Shown: piece after piece, positions 24,701-36,912 of the stretch | How positions within the stretch are numbered: position 1 is the stretch's first letter | How the letters are laid out: each line of letters starts with the position of its first letter | Assembly: GCA_003586115.2 (NCBI GenBank) | Contig: QVOM02000053.1 | Span: 7,801,035-7,865,034, forward strand | Reading direction: 5' to 3' | DNA length: 64,000 bases | From: Salvator merianae | Taxonomy: Eukaryota; Chordata; Lepidosauria; Squamata; Teiidae | The notes under the pieces: model-generated | Seen by the model: the letters and a program-made list of their open reading frames with translations, nothing else | Told to the model about the DNA's origin: nothing | Database searches by the model: none | Position numbers and translations under genes: made by a program

Positions 24701-25686
24701 TATGTGAAGAAACCATGAATAATAAATACCAGAACAGAGAAAGGCTTCTAATGTATCATTAAAAATATTATAAATAAACTCAAACTTATAAGAAAAGTAA
24801 ATAGTGTAGATCTGCATGTGTAGCAAGAATTGAATTGTATATTCAACAGTGCCTCTGTAGTCATGGACAAAAAAACACTCCTCCAAATGTCCGTGGTTGT
24901 AAGTGACACAGCCCAAACCAGAAGACTGTGAATTTATATCTATATAACTTGAAATAATGATCACCCACCAGGCCCCAAGGGTGTGAAAGCAGCCCCATGA
25001 CCACAGAGATGGACTGTTGGATGTGAAGGTGTCTTTTGGAGTAGCGATCATGGCACCTGCCCACAGGAGAGGGCAGAGAGACAAAAGGGTGGGTATAAGA
25101 CGGTGACAAGGGATGGCTGGAAGACAGAAGAAGCTGGGCAAAGGGCTAGCTGAGATTATGGCAACCGAGTGAACAGAAGGAGGGAAGAGAGACAGAGAAG
25201 ATATGTGTTGAGTCCCATTGCCTGCTAAGAGATGAAAGACTGACTACTCTATCCCTCTTCCAGGAGCACTTCAAGAGTACAATTGACTGTTGTAAACAGG
25301 GCATAAATAATTTGCAAATAGGTCAGATAGAGAGAGCAGTGGGTGGTTTAGCAACTTGGTAAGCAAGCAGCACGATCCCTTGTAAAATTCCCCTTTTGCC
25401 TGTGTTCCAAATGTCTGGGTATGCTTCATTCGGGTTAGGTTTCATCTCACATACCAAATTCAAGCCTGTCACACACTTTCTGGCTGTCCATGCAGCCTAA
25501 GGAAACCCATTCCAGCTCTGCTTGGAATCTGACTCCAGTTGATGGAGGACCATGAACATGCTGAAGGCCGGGAATCAAAAACAATGGATGTAGATGTGGG
25601 TAAGTCTCAACATTCCCCCACACCCCACTGGATATTGACAATGCTTATGTGTGCCGCCACCACTCACAGACACACACACACACACA

Positions 25687-25726
<40 letters not shown>

Positions 25727-28700
25727 CTTGTGCTGGTGAGGCACAAGGACATGTCCTGGACCATTTTCATCAATTTTACTATCTCCTTCTTTCTAATGTA
25801 GATGCATCCAAGAGCTCCAGCATTAGGAATGCTGCCGCCCGAGTTACAGAACAGCTGAAAGGAACAGGGTTGAACTTGTTGATAAACAATGCTGCAATTT
25901 TGAGGCCTAATGCTACTTTGGACTCCGAGACAGCAGAGGACATGGCTGAGGTGTACAGGACCAATGTGATTGGACCCATGGAAGTGAGCCAGGTAGACCT
26001 CCTGTAATGTTGCAGAGCTTTTGAGTTGTGGAGGTTGAACGATAGTTGAATGGCAATGTTTTGCAGTGACTCGGGGTGAAACAAGTGCCCGAAAAGCAGA
26101 GGATTGCACATTCCTCTGGGGAAGAAGGTAATGCCAAATAATTTCTGTATCTGCGATCATCACCTCCTGGCTCCTGCCAGGCAGAACTTGATGGTTCCTC
26201 GAAAGGGCAACAACAAAAGGTCTGTCTCCCTTCCTGGCCTGTGTACAGAACAAAGAAATTTAATATATCAGTTCTTTGTGATTATGAAGGAGAAGTGATG
26301 GGGAAGGTTCCTTCTAAGACTGTAGGACCTATAACCTCACCCATAATGTTTTTTTCCCCCAATTCTGAATGGAACTATTCATGGTACTTAAAGATCATAG
26401 GACTTGTAACCTCCTCCTTCCATAAATGTATCATTGCTTGAAATTTTGAAGAAACGTCGACTCTCCTCCAACAGGTGACAGTCCTTGGTTTTCCTTTCTT
26501 TCTCTCCAGGCATTTCTCCCTTTGCTGAAGAGAGCATCTCAAGCGAGCTCTGAGAAAGGAATGAGCTGCAGCAGAGCAGCCATTATCAATGTTTCGAGTG
26601 AAGGTGGATCCATAAAGAACATTCTTGAATGGCGAATGGCACATATTGTCTCTTATCGTTGCAGCAAGGTATGGAGACACTGTGTTGCAAAAGGTGAAAG
26701 GATGAGGTAATATGGGAGCTTAAAAGCCCTCTTTGTTGGTGCCTGGCCACTTTGCCATGGCACTCTGGTCAGGATTTTCTGCCTTGAAGCTGAGTACTAC
26801 CTGTGCTGCTCTGCCATTCACTGCGCATGGATCGGAATGGAAATGACCCAGCAAGGATTCCATATTTGCTCCACCTCTTCCCCATGGGAGAGAAGGCAGC
26901 AGAAATCGTGCTGCCTTATGAGGATGCTGTCTCTCATTGGATATCTGTTCAATTGGCAAACAGAGGGGAGGGGCTAAAAGGAGCCGAGAAATGTCCATTG
27001 TATTGTCTTCCTCTCTTTCCCCTTCCAGTCACTGGAATGGACTGGAGAAGCTGCAGACACATATGGACATATTTGAAGGAGATAGGAAAAGAGGGACGCA
27101 GGACCCAACACTGCCACTTTAGCATACGGTTGAACAAGACCCCCTCCCTTTTATTCATATGCGCTAGCACTGGGATAGTGGGGGTCAGAAGGCAAGCCAA
27201 GATTTGTTCAAGAAAGCATATATCGTTCTGTGAAGTGAGGGCATGGCGGAAACATACAATATCTTTTTCAGTCAAGATGGACTCTCAAATAAATGCTCTC
27301 TTTGGGGTTCTGTGCATTATAGAAGCAAACCATTAAAAAAATATATGCACAAGGCAACAGATAGTATAAACAGCATTCCCAGCATCCATAATTGCCATAT
27401 TTTTTACTTGCTGCCTCCAAATGGATATGAGACGTATCGCTTACTTCTTTGCATATCCCTCACCTGCTACCCCCTAGGCTGCTCTGAACATGTTGACACG
27501 CTGCCAGTCCTTGGCCTATGCCGAAGACAAGATCCTCTGCATTGCATTGCACCCTGGGTGGGTGCAGACAGACATGGCAAGTACGCTGGTGAGTTTTTTG
27601 TAAGCACCATCGGCTTTTCCTGTTTACGTGAATGGTCACCCAAATGTAGATATCAATGGATAATTATTTATTTAGATTTCAAATCTATAATGACATTTCC
27701 CATCATTTTTTAAAAAAAAGAAAACCGGCCTGATTCAGTTGCAAAAGAATATCCTGGCCACAGTTCAGCATGATGTTATGCAGGCTCAGACCTTTTTTTA
27801 AAAGGTGTCTGCCACGAACATATAAAGCCCTAAATGGCTTGGGCCTGAAATATCTGATGTAGTCCCTTCTTCCATAGAGGCTTATCAACTAAGATCAGCA
27901 TAGGGAGATTCTTTCTCACTCCCTCATCTTCAATTGTATGAGTTATGGCAGCTCAAGGCAATGCCTTCTCCCTAGTGGGCTGCAATTTACAGAACTGTCT
28001 TCCTCTAGAGGCTCACCAGGAAACAACGTTGTGTATGCTTTGACACCTGATGAAGATGTACTCTTCTTCACTTAAGCATTTGAATGTTAGTTTCTTTTCC
28101 ACCATTCTGGTGATGTACTTTTTAGTTTTACAATTTTGGCTGATGTAGATTTCTTTTAAACTGCCCTGAGACTGTCAGGTATGGGGTAGAATGGAATAGA
28201 AACAAAGAAACAAACAAGGTGAGTGTTCATTCTTAGATCAAGCAATTCCTTGTGAGGGGACTGAGAAAATGCATTGCTCTTTCCTCTAAAGAGATCAAAG
28301 CAGCTGCTTTTGGTTTTCTCACAGCTCATAGTGGTCAGAATCCCAGCCTAACCTGCATCCTCGGAAGCAAAAAAAAAGGAAAAACCTAGTTTGAGGATAG
28401 CTTCAGAAGATGCAGAACTGAAGATTCAGGTTGAAGTGATTCCCCCTAAACCCTCTGCCTTTACTGTGCTGCTAGGAGTGGCACTACAGAAGGTCAGAGC
28501 AAATTTCCAGTTCCCCAGCAGGGTGACCGCAGACCGCCAGGAAAAATCGCCAGCCGACCGTGCCGAAATCGCCAAAATGGCAGCCAATCCCCAGAACATT
28601 TAAGGACACAGTTACACCTAAGTTTTCATCCAGCTTTCTGAGTGAGAAAATGCATCACAGCAAACTGTTTTCCTTTCACATTATCTCACCTACAAAATTC

Positions 28701-29071
28701 ATCTTTCAGTTAGATAATGTGGAAATAAAATGCCTAGTCTTTTTGCTCATGCATTCTCTCACTCTGAAAGTGATTGGATGCGGATTAAAACTGAGGTGTA
28801 GCTGGGCCCTAAGCCTCTTCCAAAGCCAACTATTCTGATGCCACTGATTTATTCCTCTCAGGCAGCCCCCTAAAAGGAAAAATCTTGCCTTTTTGCTTAA
28901 ATCCAGCAGCAGATAATCATTTTTTATGATTCCCTTTTGTCTTTCCAGCCAGAACAGGCTCCTCTTACTCTGGATTATAGCATACAAAGCATTCTGAACA
29001 CCCTTCCAAATCTGTCAGAGAAACACACTGGTACCTTTGTGAACTGGGAGGGGGAAACCCTTCCCTGGTAA
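21652..29071 (+). CDS. C-factor/sniffer-type short-chain dehydrogenase/reductase, complete, six exons
   Basis: Six exons (21652-21798, 24187-24238, 25802-25992, 26510-26668, 27478-27588, 28949-29071) join in phase to 783 nt, 260 residues plus TAA, about the usual length for this family. Visible hallmarks are the cofactor-binding TGSNRGIG (residues 12-19), NNA (95-97), Asn121 in TNVIGP, Ser159/160 in INVSS, the catalytic YRCSK (Tyr179, Lys183) and PGWVQTDM (209-216). This is a classical SDR of the C-factor/sniffer/carbonyl-reductase branch, whose known members are NADP(H)-dependent carbonyl reductases in the cytosol; the substrate here cannot be inferred. There is no signal peptide or membrane segment. 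I chose the ATG at 21652 because MAVLKT matches the usual short N-terminus and the context (gagagATGg) is good. An in-frame ATG at 21598 would add 18 residues. All introns have GT-AG ends. The gene converges on RHPN2. No frameshift or lost key residue is seen, so it looks functional. Confidence 0.93.
23225..23925 (+). mobile_element. CR1-type LINE, 3' end of ORF2 (degraded), in SDR intron 1
   Basis: A frame near 23270-23395 gives VRPHMEYCVQFWLPHL and MQKRATRMVKGLEHL, then after a frameshift RRDLIEVYKIMHGM-like sequence: the C-terminal tail of CR1 reverse-transcriptase proteins. It ends with the reptile CR1 signature around GGGCTGTGGCCTGATCCAGC. Stops and frameshifts show it is dead. Confidence 0.75.
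24187..24238 (+). CDS. SDR exon 2 (residues 50-66)
   Basis: A 52-nt exon after a polypyrimidine tract and TTTTAG. It encodes ELKQLAAKHKGVEIIPL, the second beta strand region. It ends in phase 1 (G) at donor GTATGT, and the split codon becomes GAT (Asp67) with exon 3. Confidence 0.9.
25665..25723. repeat. CA microsatellite in SDR intron 2
   Basis: About 28 CA units with one CAGACA interruption, ending 78 bp before the exon 3 acceptor. Confidence 0.9.
25802..25992 (+). CDS. SDR exon 3 (residues 67-130)
   Basis: Acceptor TAATGTAG, donor GTAGAC. Contains LLINNAAI (structural NNA motif) and TNVIGP. The acceptor lies about 78 bp downstream of a long CA microsatellite. Confidence 0.93.
26510..26668 (+). 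CDS. SDR exon 4 (catalytic, residues 131-183)
   Basis: Acceptor CTCTCCAG, donor GTATGG, phase 0 at both ends. Encodes AFLPLLKRA, the INVSS serine and the YRCSK catalytic Tyr-Lys pair; the spacing between Ser and Tyr (about 20 residues) is the longer one usual in C-factor/sniffer proteins. Confidence 0.94.
27478..27588 (+). CDS. SDR exon 5 (residues 184-220)
   Basis: Acceptor ACCCCCTAG, donor GTGAGT. Encodes AALNMLTRCQSL and the HPGWVQTDM motif that contacts the cofactor after the catalytic helix. Confidence 0.94.
27815..28205 (+). mobile_element. LINE (L2/CR1-type) 3' end in SDR intron 5
   Basis: AAAGCCCTAAATGGCTTGGG near the left edge and AAACTGCCCTGAGACTGTCA near the right are standard blocks of reptile L2-like tails. 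The related block at 50205 shares TACAAAGCCCTAAATGGCTT. Confidence 0.6.
28603..28812. mobile_element. Foldback element family E in SDR intron 5
   Basis: The left end GACACAGTTACACCTAAGTTT is complementary in part to the right end AAAACTGAGGTGTAGCTGGG, with inverted AATGCATC/GCATTCTCTCAC-like blocks inside. About 210 bp, without an ORF. Confidence 0.5.
28949..29071 (+). CDS. SDR exon 6, C-terminus and stop (residues 221-260)
   Basis: Acceptor GTCTTTCCAG. Encodes PEQAPLTLDYS through the family-typical ending GTFVNWEGETLPW, then TAA. Confidence 0.92.
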   Translation, partial: PEQAPLTLDYSIQSILNTLPNLSEKHTGTFVNWEGETLPW

Positions 29072-29210
29072 AATGCCTGACGGCTTACTTCTTTATTCTG
29101 AAGGAGGAACCTAACAGCACAGGCCATGGAAACATTTGTGACTGGATAAGGTTTGACTTCGACGGATGTACCGTGTTCCCAGAAAATAAATGTATTGCAC
29201 CAGGTTTGCC
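29072..29210 (+). terminator. SDR 3' UTR with polyadenylation signal
   Basis: AATAAA at 29185-29190, 114 bp after the stop codon, followed by TGTATTGCACC. It is the first canonical signal downstream of the stop and gives a short 3' UTR. Confidence 0.65.
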
Positions 29211-29699
29211 TGAGTATCCCACTTTCTTCCTCCTGCCCTGTGGCAGAGAATGAGAGCCTTCAAAATTGTCAGGGGCGACCGGCAGAAATGAGGAAGGGGC
29301 TGCCAAATCCCAAGACACCCACTCACTTGACTGACTTTACAGACATTTTTTTAATTCTTGTTTTCTTGTGGATCTGTGTAATGATTAAAAAGAAAGTCCC
29401 GTGAGCTCATGGGCAGCAGGGAACTTTGCGGCTCTTAGCGGGGATGTGCCAACCAAGCTCCTGGGCATGTGTTACCCATTTTCGGGTGTTTATGTAGACT
29501 AATGAAAACGAATTTCTTCCAATTCTGCAGTACTTTGTTTCATATCGGACTCACCTGTACCTTTTTACCCTAACCCTACATCTCAGAAGTGCAGCGCAGG
29601 GCACATTGGAGCTTGGAAAGACCCTGTATGCACTTGCTACTGGCACCCACATGATGTCAACAGAGAGCTGTCTTTGGCCAGCATTTTCAAGCTGACTGT
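29211..29699. other. Gene-free stretch after the SDR gene
   Basis: Nothing recognised on either strand. Confidence 0.4.
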
Positions 29700-29940
29700 A
29701 TGTCTTTCTACTGTTTCCTTCGCATTTTCACCTCTACTTATGCCTTTCCCCTGTCCCTTAGCATTTAGACATTTGTCCAGGGCATTTTGAAGGGGGCTTT
29801 ATGGATTTCCCCGTATCCCTTAGCATTTAGGCCTCTGCCCAGGGCATTTTGAGAGGGACCATCTGCTTTTGCCCTCTTCCCTTATAATTTTGGTATTTGT
29901 CCAGGGCAGTTTTGGAGGGGGCTTCATGCCTTTTCCCTCC
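29700..29940. repeat. 62-bp minisatellite, about three units plus a partial
   Basis: Units at 29761-29822, 29823-29884 and 29885-29940 share GCATTTAG..TTGTCCAGGGCATTTTG and end in TTCCCTTA-like sequence. A weaker unit precedes them. Confidence 0.8.
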
Positions 29941-30189
29941 TGCTTTTGGCTGTCTTAGAAAATGTATTTTCCCCAAGTACATGGTCCATGTGATTCAGCG
30001 ACTAGAGAAGCATCAGTGGCACATGCATTATATATCCTTATTTGCCCAGTTGCTTGGCAGGAATGAAATGTGTTCTTCAGCAAATGTGCTTCCTTCTGTT
30101 TCTGTTAAGGTTGTCAGGTTTATACTTATTGCCGTAAAACTAAGAGCTTAAATTATGCAAGCGGTGTTTGACTGTAGTTTGATAGACTG

Positions 30190-30290
30190 TATGCTTTACT
30201 TCTCTGGTTTCCAACATATTTTGTAATCGATTCCACCTTGGATTTCAAACTGATTGGCCAAAGGCCATAATAAAGACTGGATTGTATTTT
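30190..30290 (+). mobile_element. Short LINE 3' tail
   Basis: TTTTGTAATCGATTCC..GGCCAAAGGCCATAATAAAG, the same 3' signature as the LINE at 37260-37725 (GACCATAATAAACAC). Confidence 0.5.
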
Positions 30291-32719
30291 AGGGTTTAAG
30301 TGAAAAGAAGTTGACACACCAGGTACCTTCAGAGAAAGAAATTTCAGTGGCATAAAAACATGAACAAATCTGGAATAAAAACCACTTTAGTTTCTTCCCA
30401 GTGCTTGAAAAGCATTTATTCTCTTTGTTAGGAACAAATAAATTGCAAATAACGGTTATTAATGGACTGGGGATGAAGATATATTCAGCCTTAGAGATCT
30501 GTTCCCTTTTGGTTTTAATTCAGCTTGCCTCAGGGAATCCATTCTTACAAGTAATACTATGAAACCAAAGGCGTGAACTTTTTCTGCAATCTAGTAGTGA
30601 TCTTCTGATAGCACTGAAGAAGGCTTTGCGTCATCTTTCACTCACAATGAGCTGTACACCTGCCAAGTTGCTGTTTTGTAAGTAATTTTGTTTCAGGTGG
30701 CATGCAAAGGAACTTGCTGTATCAGTAAAACCTGAAAATCACACTTTCCTGATATGCCTGGAGAGCAGCCAAACTAAAAAGTCTATAGGAGGATCTGAGT
30801 TAAAAAAAAAAAAAAAAGTGATTCAGACTTACTCAAGGCATTCAGCAGAGTCATGATTCCGTGGAGTTCAAAGGTTAACAGCTCATCCTCCCAGGCAGTT
30901 TTGCACATACTGTTTGGGCTCTACTTCAGATGATGCCGACATACCCATAAGGGTAAATGGAAAGTTTTATCTATCCTGTTAGCCTTTACTCCCTGCATTC
31001 TGACTTTATTCACCTATGTAGGTGATTGTGTCATGCTTATGAATGAATGTGCCTGAATTGGATCTGATTCCCTGGATAACATAAGCACTTATCTGTACTG
31101 CCAAGAACAGAATGAGCTTGTCAGTTACAAGGTGGTTAGGAGACCTGAAATTTAGCAACTAAATTTAGTAACTAAGACATCTCCAACAGATTTGAGGAAA
31201 ATGGATATTGCCTAGCTGGTATTGCTCTACTGCTAGAAAACACCAGGTTGCAGAACTGGGAAGGAGAAGGGATGTTTTGCAGTTTCCCTCACATTACTGC
31301 AGCTTTCCACAGTTTCTCAGCTCTGTTTTAAAGAATCCTCAAACCTGCAGAGCAGCCTGAAAGATAAGCAGTTGAGATCCCACTGTTTTATATCTCAGCT
31401 GAAGCTTAAAATAATCTTCAGTTTATCTATAGTTGCAATGGGAAATTTGAAACAACCTTCTGTTGTGTGCAGTCGAGTAATTGAATTGACTTCTCAGACA
31501 TACCTTTTCAATATTACTGTCCTCCACTGTCTCTTGGAGGTTTGTCCAAGCTCATGTCCGTTGCTTCCAAGATACTATCCATCTCATTCTCTTCCAACCC
31601 TTATCTGCTTGCCTTCAGTCTTTCCCAGGATCAGGATCTTCTCACTATGTGGTCAATGACCTTCAGCATCAGTATTTGTCCTTCCAATGAACAGGGTTGA
31701 TCTAGAGTGAAACCACCTCTTACCTTAAACTGGAAATTTACCTCAGGAATGTAATAAATAGATTTCAAAAAAGTTTGGTCATAGATATTATGGTCAGAAA
31801 AAACTCCCCATTGCTTCACCTTGCAACATTTTTAAAAAGTCCATTTATTTATTAACGAACAAGCCAAATGTTAACTATTACAGACAAGTAACAAGCTTTC
31901 TTCCTTCAGGAATAACAAGTAAAAGGGTGTATTCCAGAATATATTAGAGGTCACAGTTTTGCTTTGGACTTGGCTGTAATAATACTTGGCCATGATATTA
32001 CGCAATGTCCGTAGAGGCATATTTTTAAAACCAGTTTCTTAGAAACTTGTAGGACAGCAGAGAGTCTTGTGTCATCGCTCTGTATGCTATGATCATGAGT
32101 TTAGTCAAATTTTTGCTTTTAGCATTAACATTTTTGAACAATGAAAGCAAACATAGTTCCAGAGATAATGACACTCATTCTTTCAAGATATCAGTTATTG
32201 TATTTAGTATAATTTGCTTTTTCACGGATCCACCAGAAATGTAGATAAGTTCTCTTCCGACCACAACCCCACCAGCAGGTGGAATTTACAGACCCACTTG
32301 TATATGCCAGTGTGGCTACTGTGACTGTGGTTCCTGATAAAACATTTCTTGATTTTCTTATTTCTACCAAGCAGACTTGGATTTTTTTTTTCTTGCATCC
32401 TTGTATATCTGCAGATTTCACCATGTATGCATACAAAACACCTACCTGCACTCCAAAGGTTATGCTGTAAACATCTAAAGCAATCAAAGCCTTGTGACAT
32501 GTTAAACTGACTCAGTTGTCATTGTGTCAGCATTTGTCAGCTGAAGGTCTTTAGAACATGAAGCTTGAAACACAGTATGTTCTCCTAGCAGCCAAGATTG
32601 TTGGCAAAATATTTGGTCATTAGTGCATGACCTAAAACCTTTGAGGTAAAGATGTTTGATTCATTAGAAATTCTAGCTGATAGTAGTCCTGCCAGGGTGG
32701 GTGGGAGAGAGATTCAATG
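30291..32719. other. Gene-free stretch
   Basis: No gene recognised. An A-run lies at about 30802-30816. A minus-strand frame at 32191-32500 was considered and rejected. Confidence 0.4.
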
Positions 32720-32865
32720 GATTATATTTTTAAATATGTTTTAGTAATGGTCTTATCATGTGTTGCGGCCTGCCCTGGAATCTCCAGGTGAAGGATGGGA
32801 TACAAACGCTATCAATCAACCAACCAACCAACCAACCAACCAACCAACCAACCAACCAAGCAATC
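32720..32865 (+). mobile_element. LINE 3' end with CAAC tail
   Basis: GCGGCCTGCCCTGGAATCTC and GATGGGATACAAACGC run into ten or so CAAC units (about 32817-32860). Confidence 0.55.
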
Positions 32866-33254
32866 AATAAAATATGTGTCAGGTTCTCCTCTTTCAGTTG
32901 AACTTCCTCGAGATGTGAGCCTTATGGCATTCTTTGTTGTGTTCTAAGCAAGGCAAGACTGTGTTAATGACTTTGGTCCTTTGGTGACTCACAAAAAGAC
33001 ACAAAAGAACAAAAATCTCAGTAATTTTAAATAGATGTCTTTCCTGCTTAGGTATGCCTCAGCTCCTTGGGTACCTAAACATACACAGGCTTATGTTAGA
33101 AGAGGTCACATTAGAGGCTAAGTGGTTGGTGGGTCACTGGTGGTTTGTGAAAACACAGACCTTATCAGGATCTTTGCTGATTTCATTTTAGGGAGACTTA
33201 GGACGTGATCTGGCATCATAAATTTAATCCGTATTGGAAGAGTACGAGGACTGC

Positions 33255-33346
33255 ATTTGTGTGCTGAACTGGGTGGGGTCTGTATGCGAATAGCAGGCCC
33301 TATTCCAGCATATAATCTGGAATAAGGCAAAGTGAAGAAAATGGCT
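33255..33346. mobile_element. Family A foldback, right arm only
   Basis: ATAGCAGGCCCTATTCCAGC..AATCTGGAATAAGGCAAAG matches the right arm of the compact copies; the left arm is absent. Confidence 0.55.
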
Positions 33347-35479
33347 AGAGGAATAATCATACTGCCTTCATAGCCTTCCAGATAAATGTAGGTGTTACGT
33401 CTGGGCTTGTGTTTTCTTTAAAGTAAAATTCAAGGGTTTGACTTATTTTTTGCTTCTCATTGATTAATGAGAAGAGATGGATTAGGTTTCCAATGTGAGT
33501 GTGATCTTCTATCTTCTTCCAGTCTCAGGGACAGTAATATAGACTAGGAAGGAGGGGAAATGAACTGAATACTATCTGTTGCTTATTTGAAATATGGAAT
33601 GGTAATAAGATAGACTAAGACCTTTAATAGTTATCACATCGAGAACATGCCAAGTTGACTTCACTATACCATACCAAGGCTGGTCTCATTATGATGAGTT
33701 GCATTATACTTTAAATTCTACTGATTGTGTATGAAATACCCTCCTCCAGTATTCACAATGGTTTCTTTCCAGGACTTCCTTGGAACTTACAGATAGCAGA
33801 GAAACTGAAAAGTCAACTTTTTGGCCAAAAGGTTGATCTAGGGAAGTACCATCTATTAGCACTGACTCAGAGAGATGACTCAAAAATTACAAAGGATAGG
33901 ACCAAATATACAAGTCAAAAATATACAAAATTCACAAGTTTCATGGCATTACCATATGCATGTTTAACTTAGCATACGTAAAATGCCTGCAAATTTATGT
34001 CCTTTTATTTAGATGCATACCTGACTGCCTTGGAAGTACTGAAAGAGAAGGCTTAGGGCCACATATATTGGGCATGTCATTCCTCATTTATTTTTAAATC
34101 CTTTCATGTATTGCTTCAAAGCCTATGCCCAGTTAATTATTATAATGGCAGGCCCATTCTAATAGATTAAGCAAATGTTACCTAGTCAGCCGCAGTAAAG
34201 CAAAAATATAATTGTAATTAACAGCAAGAGCAAGAGCAAGAGCTGTTACTGCTAATGAAGTTAATGTCTTATCTGTTCATCAGTCTAAATCTTTTTTATT
34301 AGAATTTGGGAAATGACCACCGACAGGAGGGTTAGTCAAAGTTAACAGCTGGGCAAAGTAAGAGTAATTTTAATACAACCTGACACCCTTAAGTAAAGCT
34401 TTGGAAAAGAAGTGGGTCTGAGAATAGATTGAACAATGATAAAAAGTAGGGTGCGAAAGCTTGAAAGTAAGGGAGAGGTGGGACAGAAATAATTAAACAA
34501 AAGTACTCTTATGTGATACTGTAACATGAAAATCAGATGGGTGAAAGGGGGAAATTGGACTGGGAGAAAGTATGACTTCTGAGGCCACTTTGATCACCTT
34601 TTGCATGCATCTCAAAGGAAACTGAGAGCTCACTGCTGGGAGCACATGCTTTGCGTGAGGAAGGGGTTCGATTCAGATCTTTGTGTCTCCTCTAAAGTAG
34701 GCTAGGCAGCAGATGAGGGTAAAGACTTTTATCCTAAGACCCTGTATTGCTTTTGCCAGTTGTATCATGGTTGCTTTCCCCAGCCTCATGCCTCCTGTGC
34801 TTTTGAACTAGCCTCAGGTAGCCCATGTCCTAAACACTTAGGGGCACCAAGTTGGAACACCCTGAAGTAGAAAATATTGGCCAGAGACCAGCCTAAGCTC
34901 CTTAGAACTATTTTCCTCACTCCTCACTGTGTATTGTTAAGTTTCATCTTGACGCTGATTTACTCAGCCTTGAGTCCAATACCTGGCAGCATATTTTTAA
35001 CTTTTGCTTAAAGTTTATTTTTTTTCAACAGGTTTGCACTGCTGGTTCTCACAGATGCTGTCAGGTGTGGGATTTTGCTTCCTTTCCAAAGCTGATGGGT
35101 GTTAGGAATCCAGCAATTTCTAGACGCTGTACTGCATTATGCTATCCGTTCCTGGTCTATCATGTGCCTCAAAATGGCAGTAATTCTATGCCTGACTTGG
35201 GCCATGCTTCATAAAAAGTTGTTGGTCCCTACCAACAGAAACACACAGCACTAAAAAAACCAAAACCCTAATGCTACTATAAAGGACAGCATAGACAGAC
35301 CCTAAATTAACGTTGTCTTTTTAGTCAACAAAATTTCTTATCAGGACTCAAATGGCCAAAATGCAGATTATTTCAAGTTACTTCATTAAAACAAAACATA
35401 CATTAAAAAATACAGAGTATTACTAATGGTCAAGCTGTGTTACTGATATTGAAATGAAGACAAGAAAATTCTGTGTGGC
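33347..35479. other. Gene-free stretch with a SINE-like head
   Basis: A tRNA-like block, ACATGCTTTGCGTGAGG then GGGGTTCGATTC, occurs at about 34635-34676. The hexamer AGCAAG is repeated near 34228-34247. No gene. Confidence 0.4.
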
Positions 35480-36912
35480 TACATATTTTATTCTTAATCA
35501 AATTGATTCCAGTGTCATTCAAATATTGCACCACAAAACTGTAAAATAACAGATCTACTTATGATTTTCAGTATCACAAGTAGGCAGTTTATAAAGTACA
35601 TCCTAAACACTGCATTCTAAACAAACGTCAACAGTCATGAAAAACACAGATGCTTCATCCGTTTGTTTTTGAGAAGGAAAACAAATTGTTCCTGACTAAT
35701 AATCTTTCACATTTATTTACATCTATAGTATATAAACACAACAGGCTAAAAAGAAACAGGCAATAAAAGAAACTGATGATTCAGTTTTTTTTAAAAAAAA
35801 TTAAAATATTTCTCTAAGGTTCTACTTGGAGAAGGTTAATTCCAACTCCATTTTAGTCCAATTCACTTCCCCTCAAAGATCAGAAACAGTTCAGATTTCA
35901 TCCACTTAAGGTGTTTTGACTATCAAACATAATAAGATCTACTCTGTAGACAGTATTCCAGACTAACACTACTGTGTTAGCAAAATGCAACTTTAAAATT
36001 AAAAGAAGGTACAGCAGCAATATCATACACAAACTAAAGTTCCCAGTTATATTTACCACTTAGATGAGTTTCAAAGTACTGATGAATTTCTCTGTAGTAT
36101 TTTCCTTAAGGCATTATTAAGTTCATTATAAACTCTTTGGAATAGGATTCAAAGACGTAGCCATGTTAGCCTGGATCAATAAACAAAGGGGTCTAGTAGC
36201 GCTTTAGTGATTAACAGAGAGAAAGAAGTTGGTAGGGTGAGCTTTAGTAGAGTTACGCCTATTTAGTCTGATGAAGTAGGCTATGAAAGCTCACACTACC
36301 AACTTCTTTCTCCCTTTTATCCCTGAGGTGTTACTAGACCCCTTGCTCTTTACAATGGGACTTCTATTGAAAATAAACCATGATTCATCAATATGCAAAC
36401 TATGCAATTTTAAAAAAATGGATTTATGAGACAACAGGCATTTAATAAGTGACAGAATTCATTTTTTCATCACACCAGTCTTTATTGAACTTCAGTGAAT
36501 CATACCCAATTCTACGACATCTTCACAAACCACTGCATTTCTACATGGATAGAAGTAGACATCTAATCTGCCTTCATTATGGCTTCTGTTCTACTAATGT
36601 CTTGTGAAACCAACTGTCATAACAAACGTTTAAAATCCTTCCTAAGTCTTTCTAGTATTCTATAGCATATATGACATGTATTAGCAAAGAAACCCATACA
36701 GAAAATTCAAAGGGTCAGAAGGGCATCCAGCAATTCTCCTGATGAGCATTCTTTGTTTCTCCAACTGAGGTGGAACAAGTCCAAATGAAGTTATGAAGCA
36801 CTGGCCATATTTGAGTGGGCAGTGTGCCATCCATCTGGTCGTACAAAAACTGCATTTTCTTCCCCATGGAATGGGTATCCGGGACACCTCCTGAAGCTTC
36901 CTTTCTTAGGTC
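35480..36912 (-). terminator. RHPN2: Probable RHPN2 3' UTR with candidate polyadenylation signals
   Basis: AT-rich sequence after the stop codon without another ORF. AATAAA on the minus strand occurs at 36486-36481 and at 35492-35487; the second is followed by GT-rich sequence. Which one is used cannot be decided here. A dispersed repeat at 36160-36360 lies inside. Confidence 0.4.
36160..36360. mobile_element. Dispersed repeat with inverted AGAAGTTGGTAG blocks
   Basis: AGAGAAAGAAGTTGGTAGGG and CACTACCAACTTCTTTCTCC face each other, with GATGAAGTAGGCTATGAAAGC between. A half copy is at 58735-58830. The sequence resembles a widespread amniote repeat with 'GATGAAGT..AAAGCT'. Confidence 0.5.

Noticed and set aside
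25645..26253. 202-codon minus-strand ORF over SDR exon 3
   Set aside because: Antisense shadow of the exon plus the CA microsatellite.
32191..32500. Minus-strand frame with a faint likeness to BTB/kelch proteins (CHKALIALDVYS, SVNSTCWWGCGRK)
   Set aside because: The likeness is too short and no domain order or exon structure follows. A tblastn against KLHL proteins would settle it.
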